From contig CAJBIG010000188.1 in the NCBI GenBank assembly GCA_903953065.1, forward strand, positions 1-5,667: a stretch of 5,667 nt of DNA, in the 5' to 3' direction. A program made the position numbers and the translations under genes. This DNA comes from an uncultured Solirubrobacterales bacterium (GTDB taxonomy: Bacteria > Actinomycetota > Thermoleophilia > Solirubrobacterales > Solirubrobacteraceae). Shown in pieces: positions 1 to 4,557 of the stretch. Position 1 is the first letter of the stretch. Each line of letters opens with the position of its first letter. The notes below the pieces were generated by a model, which made no database searches, was not told the DNA's origin, and saw only the letters and a program-made list of their open reading frames with translations.

Positions 1-1527
1 CGATCTTGCCAGCAGCGCAACTCGGCTGCGGCGAAGCAGAGCGTCGCCGACGCTGCGCGCCTGCTCGTGGCGGGCCGCGAAGACAACTTCGGCGAGTAGG
101 TCGGTCGGCCCGGAAGCGACAATCGGCTGAGCCAGCTCGCCGCGCTCAGCGGCGACCGCCAGAACGTCGCGGGCGCGATATCCGTAGCGCCCGGCGAGCT
201 GCTCGTAAGCCGCTTCGGGAACGCCTTCAACGCGCGGCAGCTCTTCAGCTCGAATCGCTTGACCGAGCGGAATTTCCTCGGTCCGACATGGCGCCTCGCG
301 CGAGTCTCGCTCGACGATTCGATCTACCGCCATCTTCGCCATCCGCCTCCAGGTCGTCAGCTTGCCTCCTGTGATCGTGATCATCCCGTTGCCGGTCTCG
401 TAGAGCTCGGCGCGGCGCGAGATGTCAACCGACTTCTTGGGGTCACCGGTGGCGATCAGCGGCCGAACGCCGGCAAAGGCGCCGCTGACGTCGCTGGCGT
501 CAAAATCGGTCATGAAGAACTCGTTTGTCGCTTCGAGCAGGTACTCGATATCGGCGGCCCCAGGGCTCACATGGTCAAGATCGGTCTCGTCGTAATCATT
601 GTCGGTGGTTCCAATCAGCGTTGAGCCGAGCCACGGCAAGGCGAAGATTGAGCGCCCCTCCCCTGCCGGCACGATCACGCCGTCGTTGAGCGGCAGCTTG
701 TCGCCGGCAATCGTGATGTGGGTTCCGCGGCTCGGGCGGATCACCGGCAACCCAGCCTCATCGTGCAGGTCCTCGGGGCGCATCCTGTCGGCCCAAACTC
801 CGGTTGCGTTAACGACGTTGTCGGCTTCGATCTCGAATTCGCTGCCGCTCTCGACGTCTCGCACCTTGAGGCCGCGAGCGCGGCCGTTCTTCTCAACCAG
901 TCCGGTTGCCTCGATCCGGTTGGCGCAGATCGCACCGAAGCGCTCGGCCTCTTCCAAGGCTGTCAGCACAAGCCTTGAGTCATCGGTCTGGCAGTCGTAG
1001 AAGAGATAGCCGCCCGTCGGGTTGCGGGGGGCCAGCGCGGGGGCGCGTTCAACCACCTCGGCGCCCTCGATCATGCGGTGGCGTTCCGGAGCCCAGTCGC
1101 CGCCGAACTGATCTTCTTCTTCGCCGCGCTTTCGCCTTCCGCGCAGCTTGTCGACGGACATTACGTCGTAGAGGTTTAGCCCCATGCCAAGTTTGCGGTC
1201 GGGCCTTTCACCGTCGAAGGCGGGCACGATCATCGGCAGCGGCTTTACCAGGTGCGGCGCCAAGCGAACCATTATCTGGCGCTCCAGCAGCGCCTCGCGG
1301 ACGAGGCCAAGATCAAACTGCTGCAGGTAGCGCAGGCCGCCGTGAACGAGTTTCGAGGAGCGACTTGACGTTCCCGAAGCGAAGTCGGCGCGCTCTATCA
1401 GCGCAACCGTGTAGCCGCGCGTCGCCGCGTCCAGCGCGACGCCGGCGCCGGTGATGCCGCCGCCGATGACGACGACATCAAATCGCTGACCGGCGAGAAG
1501 TTGGAGCGCTTTGCTGCGTTCGATCAT
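1..1527 (-). CDS. glpD: FAD-dependent glycerol-3-phosphate dehydrogenase, C-terminus cut by window edge
   Basis: Oxidises sn-glycerol-3-phosphate to dihydroxyacetone phosphate with FAD, passing electrons to the quinone pool as a peripheral membrane enzyme. The frame is open for 509 codons from ATG 1527 to base 1 with no stop, so the 3' end lies outside the window. What is seen: an N-terminal FAD Rossmann motif VVVIGGGITGAG (residues 18-29), the flavin/substrate-loop signature SSKLVHGGLRYL (57-68), ATGVWAD in the middle of the protein, GTTDND, GVRPL (about 353-357) and GGKLTTWRRMA (from 387). The last 30 or so residues visible (EVVFAARHEQA and after) match the helical C-terminal DAO_C domain. 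Family members are about 500-580 residues, so little is missing. The start is supported by AGGTG at 1532-1536, four bases before ATG. It follows pntB by 51 bases on the same strand and could be co-transcribed. GlpA, the anaerobic paralogue, is the main alternative; no GlpB/GlpC partner is visible. Family assignment is firm. Confidence 0.93.
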   Translation of the reverse strand, partial: MIERSKALQLLAGQRFDVVVIGGGITGAGVALDAATRGYTVALIERADFASGTSSRSSKLVHGGLRYLQQFDLGLVREALLERQIMVRLAPHLVKPLPMIVPAFDGERPDRKLGMGLNLYDVMSVDKLRGRRKRGEEEDQFGGDWAPERHRMIEGAEVVERAPALAPRNPTGGYLFYDCQTDDSRLVLTALEEAERFGAICANRIEATGLVEKNGRARGLKVRDVESGSEFEIEADNVVNATGVWADRMRPEDLHDEAGLPVIRPSRGTHITIAGDKLPLNDGVIVPAGEGRSIFALPWLGSTLIGTTDNDYDETDLDHVSPGAADIEYLLEATNEFFMTDFDASDVSGAFAGVRPLIATGDPKKSVDISRRAELYETGNGMITITGGKLTTWRRMAKMAVDRIVERDSREAPCRTEEIPLGQAIRAEELPRVEGVPEAAYEQLAGRYGYRARDVLAVAAERGELAQPIVASGPTDLLAEVVFAARHEQARSVGDALLRRSRVALLARS

Positions 1528-1578
1528 TCTGCACCTAGTCTCGCAGCAGCGGCGGGCGGCGCGAGTTAGCTTGGCGCG

Positions 1579-3003
1579 CTAGAGCGCCGTCAGCTCGGAC
1601 GTGATCTCAGCGACCGAGCTCTTCGCGTCACCGAAGAGCATCGAGGTCATCGGCTCGAAGTAAAGCTCGTTCTCAATCCCAGCGAAGCCCGGGTTCATCG
1701 AACGCTTGAGCACGATCACCGACTTCGATTCATTGACGTTGAGGATCGGCATGCCGTAGATCGGCGAATCGGAGTTCGTGTTGGCGGCCGGGTTGGTGAC
1801 GTCGTTGGCGCCGATGACGAGCGCCACATCGGTGCGGCTGAACTCAGGGTTGATCTCATCCATCTCTTTGAGCTGGTCGTAAGGGACGTCGGCTTCGGCC
1901 AACAGCACGTTCATGTGTCCTGGCATGCGCCCCGCTACCGGGTGGATCGCGTACTTGACCTCGACGTTGCGCTTCTCAAGTTCTGTCGCGAGCTCGCGGA
2001 CCGCGTGCTGAGCCTGAGCGACCGCCATTCCGTACCCGGGGACAATTACAACCTGCCGTGCAAAAGCCATCTGGATCGCTGCGTCGGCGGCGCTCGTCGC
2101 GCGGACTGTGCCGCCGTGCTCACCGGTCCCTTCCGCCCCAGCTTCGCCGCCGCCGCCACCGAAGCCACCGGCGATAATGCTCGGAATCGAGCGATTCATT
2201 GCGTCGGCCATCAGCCGCGTGAGGATCGTGCCCGAGGCGCCGACGATCATGCCGGCGACGATCAAGGCAGTGTTGTTGAGCGCGAGGCCGGTGGCGGCGG
2301 CCGAGAGGCCGGTGAAGGCGTTCAGCAGCGAGATCACGACCGGCATGTCGGCGCCGCCAATCGGCAGCACGACGAAGAGTCCGAGCAACGCTGACGCGAC
2401 CAACAAGACGAGGATGTAAACCGTCGCCGTCTCGCCGCTGGCAATCGCAGCCGCCGAGCCGACTGCAATCAGCAGCAGCAGGAGGTTCAAGGGCTGCTGG
2501 ACGCGGCCTGCGCCGATCGGGTGACCGGGGAGAATCTCCTGCAGCTTGGCGAAGGCGATGTTTGAGCCCCAGAAGCTGACCGAGCCGACTATCGCCGCGA
2601 AGAGCGAGGGAATGATGAAGGTCAGCGGCTTATCGGCAAAGCCAGCGCTGTCATTGAACTCGGCCCATGCGATCAGCGCGATGGCGCCGCCACCAACTCC
2701 GTTGAAGAGCGCCACCATCTGCGGGACGGCTGTCATTTTGACGCTGCGCGCTGAAGGGATGCCGATGATCGTGCCGATGATCAGCGCGATGATGATCAGA
2801 ACCCAGTTGCCCATCCCGTCGATCAGGAACGTCGCAAGCACCGCGATTGCCATTCCGACCGCGGCGATGCGGTTGCCGCGGACCGCTGTTCGCGGCCCGG
2901 TCAAGCCGCTGAGGCCATAGATGAAGAGACTGAAGGCGATGATGTACAGCACGGCGATCAGGTCGCTGGAATGGATGAAGGAGGTTGCGAGCGGGGCGCT
3001 CAT
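1579..3003 (-). CDS. pntB: NAD(P) transhydrogenase subunit beta (membrane domain plus NADP(H)-binding domain III)
   Basis: Beta subunit of the proton-translocating transhydrogenase, which reduces NADP+ with NADH at the expense of the proton gradient. The protein is 474 residues (E. coli PntB is about 460). Residues 14-263 carry about nine hydrophobic segments forming most of the membrane domain. A glycine-rich hinge (about 279-299, with GGFGGGGGEAG) leads to domain III. Domain III shows the NADP-binding fingerprint VPGYGMAVAQAQ (321-332), IHPVAGRMPGHMNVLLAEA (353-371), GANDVTNPAA (398-407) and KRSMNPGFAGIEN (433-445), all family hallmarks. At the position where E. coli PntB has its proton-channel histidine, this protein reads VALFNGVGGG with Asn101. 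Start: ATG 3003 overlaps the pntAB stop as ATGA, and GAGGAG at 3009-3014 lies five bases upstream of it, inside pntAB. This implies translational coupling in a pntAA-pntAB-pntB operon. Identification is unambiguous. Confidence 0.97.
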   Translation of the reverse strand: MSAPLATSFIHSSDLIAVLYIIAFSLFIYGLSGLTGPRTAVRGNRIAAVGMAIAVLATFLIDGMGNWVLIIIALIIGTIIGIPSARSVKMTAVPQMVALFNGVGGGAIALIAWAEFNDSAGFADKPLTFIIPSLFAAIVGSVSFWGSNIAFAKLQEILPGHPIGAGRVQQPLNLLLLLIAVGSAAAIASGETATVYILVLLVASALLGLFVVLPIGGADMPVVISLLNAFTGLSAAATGLALNNTALIVAGMIVGASGTILTRLMADAMNRSIPSIIAGGFGGGGGEAGAEGTGEHGGTVRATSAADAAIQMAFARQVVIVPGYGMAVAQAQHAVRELATELEKRNVEVKYAIHPVAGRMPGHMNVLLAEADVPYDQLKEMDEINPEFSRTDVALVIGANDVTNPAANTNSDSPIYGMPILNVNESKSVIVLKRSMNPGFAGIENELYFEPMTSMLFGDAKSSVAEITSELTAL

Positions 3004-3314
3004 TTCTGCTCCTCATCAGCCTGCTTGGCCGGCGCCGGCTTGCTCTTGAACATCTCCAGCATGCGGTCTGTAACGAGGAAGCCGCCGACTACGTTGATCG
3101 TTCCGAAGACGATCGCAATCATCAGCAGCCCCTTGTCGAGAGTGCTCAAATCCTCGCCGAGGCCGAGCACGATGATGCCGCCAAGGACGACGATCCCGTG
3201 AATCGCGTTGGTGCCGGACATCAGCGGCGTGTGCAGCGTGTTGGGGACTTTTGAGATCACTGCGTAGCCGACAAAACCGGCCAGCACGAGAATCGCGACA
3301 TTGGTGATGAACAC
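3000..3314 (-). CDS. pntAB: NAD(P) transhydrogenase alpha subunit, small membrane part (alpha2)
   Basis: A 104-residue membrane protein equal to the C-terminal transmembrane part of E. coli PntA, encoded separately here. It joins PntB to form the proton channel. Three hydrophobic helices are visible: about 5-22, 38-52 and 69-89, followed by a basic C-terminal tail rich in Lys, Pro and Gln. The family signature LHTPLMSGTNAIHGIVV (27-43) is intact. His39 in NAIHG replaces the serine found in the E. coli sequence (NAISG) and probably serves as the channel histidine, as known for the Thermus alpha2 subunit. The start is GTG at 3314, chosen because AGGAGG at 3323-3328 lies eight bases upstream and because the protein then begins like its relatives (MFITNVAILVLAGF). 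The stop overlaps the pntB start in ATGA. The split alpha arrangement is common outside the Enterobacteria and is not a frameshift: the two alpha parts have their own start and ribosome-binding sites. Confidence 0.95.
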   Translation of the reverse strand: MFITNVAILVLAGFVGYAVISKVPNTLHTPLMSGTNAIHGIVVLGGIIVLGLGEDLSTLDKGLLMIAIVFGTINVVGGFLVTDRMLEMFKSKPAPAKQADEEQK

Positions 3315-3322
3315 GGCTGCGG

Positions 3323-3328
3323 CCTCCT
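3323..3328 (-). promoter_or_regulatory. Shine-Dalgarno site of pntAB overlapping the pntAA stop codon
   Basis: Read on the minus strand the sequence is TAGGAGG, where TAG is the pntAA stop (3327-3329) and AGGAGG (3323-3328) is a perfect Shine-Dalgarno core eight bases before the GTG of pntAB. A ribosome terminating on pntAA sits directly on the next initiation signal. I infer termination-reinitiation coupling, which would keep the two halves of the alpha subunit in proportion and compensate for the GTG start. Confidence 0.85.
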
Positions 3329-4475
3329 ATGCGCCGGCGGCGCCTTCGACCGCCGCCTTCGCTCCGGGGTGAACAATCTCTCCGCTCTTGGCGATGCAGG
3401 CACCGCTGATGATCTCATCCTCAAAGTCTGGTTCCAGCGTCGTCGCCACGCCATCCTCGCCCTCGTTGATCATCAGATCGAGTAGAGCCAGAACATTGCG
3501 CGCGTAGAGCTGCGACGAGTGCTCTGGCATCTGCGCCGGGAGGTTCAGCGGCGAAAGAATCGTGACGCCGTGGATGATCGTCTTCTCACCGGCAACGGTC
3601 AGCTCGCAGTTACCTCCGCTCTCACCGGCGAGGTCAACGATCACCGAGCCGGCGCGCATCCCCTCAACGGCTGCGGCCGAGATCAGCTTCGGCGCCGGGC
3701 GGCCGGGAACCAAGGCGGTTGTGATTACAACGTCAAATCCTGTGATCGCTTCATTGAGCGCCTGCTGCTGAGCGGCGCGCTCTTCGTCGGAAAGCTCGCG
3801 CGCGTAGCCGCCCTCGCCGGAAGCCTCAATGCCGAGGTCGAGAAACGATGCGCCGAGCGACTCAACCTGCTCGGCGACCTCGGGGCGAACGTCATAGCCG
3901 GTTGCGACTGCGCCAAGGCGGCGTGCCGTTGCCAGCGCCTGAAGGCCGGCGACGCCAGCCCCCAGAACGAGAACCTTGGCCGGCGGAATCGTTCCAGCCG
4001 CAGTCATCAACATCGGGAAGAATCGCGTCAGCTCTTCAGCGGCGAGGATTACGGCCTCGTAGCCGGCGACGTTGCTCTGCGATGAGAGCGCATCGATCGC
4101 CTGCGCGCGGCTGATCCGCGGAACCGCTTCCATCGCGAACGCAGTCACCTTGGCTTCGCGCGCAGCGGCCGCCGTTGGCGCGCTCGTCAGTGGCGCGAGG
4201 AAGCCGACCAGCAGAGCGCCTTCGTTCATTGACGAGATCTGCTCAGGCTTTGGCGGCGCGATCGTGACCACTGCGTCGGACTTCCAAACCTCGGCGCCGT
4301 CGATCATCACTGCGCCTGCCTCTTCGAACGCGTCGTCGCTGATCAGCGCCCGCTCGCCGGCGCCACGCTCAATCGCAACCTCGAGCCCACGGCCGCTGAG
4401 TTTGCGCACGACTTCAGGGACTAGAGCTACGCGGCGCTCGTCGGCGTCGTGTTCTGTTGGGACGGCGATACGCAT
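3327..4475 (-). CDS. pntAA: NAD(P) transhydrogenase alpha subunit, soluble NAD(H)-binding domain I (alpha1)
   Basis: Soluble 382-residue subunit that binds NAD(H) and passes hydride to NADP bound on PntB at the cytoplasmic face of the membrane. It belongs to the alanine dehydrogenase/PNT family. Seen in order: the N-terminal lobe opening MRIAVPTEHDADERRVAL; RISRAQAIDALSSQSNVAGY (120-139), a family signature at the domain interface; the Rossmann motif VLVLGAGVAGLQAL (168-181) followed by GYDVRPE (193-199), whose Asp195 is placed to hold the NAD ribose; the mobile-loop motif GGYARELSDEE (222-232); TTALVPGRPAPKLI; and VDLAGESGGNCE. It lacks the C-terminal membrane helices of E. coli PntA, which are in the next gene, and its length fits the R. 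rubrum-type split subunit (about 384). It lacks alanine dehydrogenase context, so PntAA is preferred. The ATG at 4475 is forced: an in-frame TAG lies at 4491-4493 and no other start codon falls between. There is no Shine-Dalgarno sequence ahead of it. Confidence 0.96.
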   Translation of the reverse strand: MRIAVPTEHDADERRVALVPEVVRKLSGRGLEVAIERGAGERALISDDAFEEAGAVMIDGAEVWKSDAVVTIAPPKPEQISSMNEGALLVGFLAPLTSAPTAAAAREAKVTAFAMEAVPRISRAQAIDALSSQSNVAGYEAVILAAEELTRFFPMLMTAAGTIPPAKVLVLGAGVAGLQALATARRLGAVATGYDVRPEVAEQVESLGASFLDLGIEASGEGGYARELSDEERAAQQQALNEAITGFDVVITTALVPGRPAPKLISAAAVEGMRAGSVIVDLAGESGGNCELTVAGEKTIIHGVTILSPLNLPAQMPEHSSQLYARNVLALLDLMINEGEDGVATTLEPDFEDEIISGACIAKSGEIVHPGAKAAVEGAAGA

Positions 4476-4487
4476 TCGGGATAGCGA

Positions 4488-4493
4488 AACCTA
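4488..4493 (-). promoter_or_regulatory. candidate -10 promoter element for the pntAA-pntAB-pntB operon
   Basis: On the minus strand TAGGTT matches the actinobacterial TAnnnT -10 pattern. It ends 12 bases before the pntAA ATG, so a transcript would begin around 4480-4482 with a leader of only about five to seven bases. That fits the absence of any Shine-Dalgarno sequence before a start codon that cannot be placed elsewhere. No convincing -35 box is present 16-18 bases upstream (GC-rich with no TTGAC-like hexamer), so this remains a weak, context-based call. Confidence 0.3.
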
Positions 4494-4524
4494 AACGATC
4501 CGGTGGCGGCGGCGACTCGCGCCT

Positions 4525-4544
4525 GCCGCTAATTGGCCACTAAT
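4525..4544 (-). repeat. tandem 9-base direct repeat upstream of pntAA, possible operator
   Basis: In the gap before pntAA the minus strand carries ATTAGTGGC (4536-4544) and ATTAGCGGC (4525-4533), identical at eight of nine positions and starting 11 bases apart, about one helical turn. It is one of the few AT-containing patches in this GC-rich stretch. If the -10 candidate at 4488-4493 is right, the repeats lie about 44-63 bases upstream of the transcript start, where activator sites are often found. Function is inference; two short repeats can also arise by chance. Confidence 0.35.
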
Positions 4545-4557
4545 GGCGCGGTGGCGC

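Noticed and set aside
906..1454. Plus-strand open frame of 182 codons across the glpD region, and several similar antisense frames at 6-624, 599-1000 and 2546-2920
   Set aside because: They lie opposite well-conserved glpD and pntB coding sequence, have low-complexity Arg/Pro/Ala-rich or unrecognisable translations, and are what high-GC genes give by chance in other frames.
1573..1588. Hairpin GGCGC-TCTAGC-GCGCC across the pntB stop codon as a terminator
   Set aside because: The stem is only five base pairs, overlaps the coding end and has no following T-run on the minus strand (AAGCTAAC follows).
3000..4475. A frameshifted single pntA gene broken into two
   Set aside because: The two parts have their own start codons, and the second a perfect ribosome-binding site; split alpha subunits are a known natural arrangement.
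4518..4550. Inverted repeat CGCGCC/GGCGCG flanking a 21-base loop after the toroid gene, as a terminator
   Set aside because: Six-base GC-only stems are common at this composition, the loop is large, and no T-tract follows; termination here is possible but not shown.
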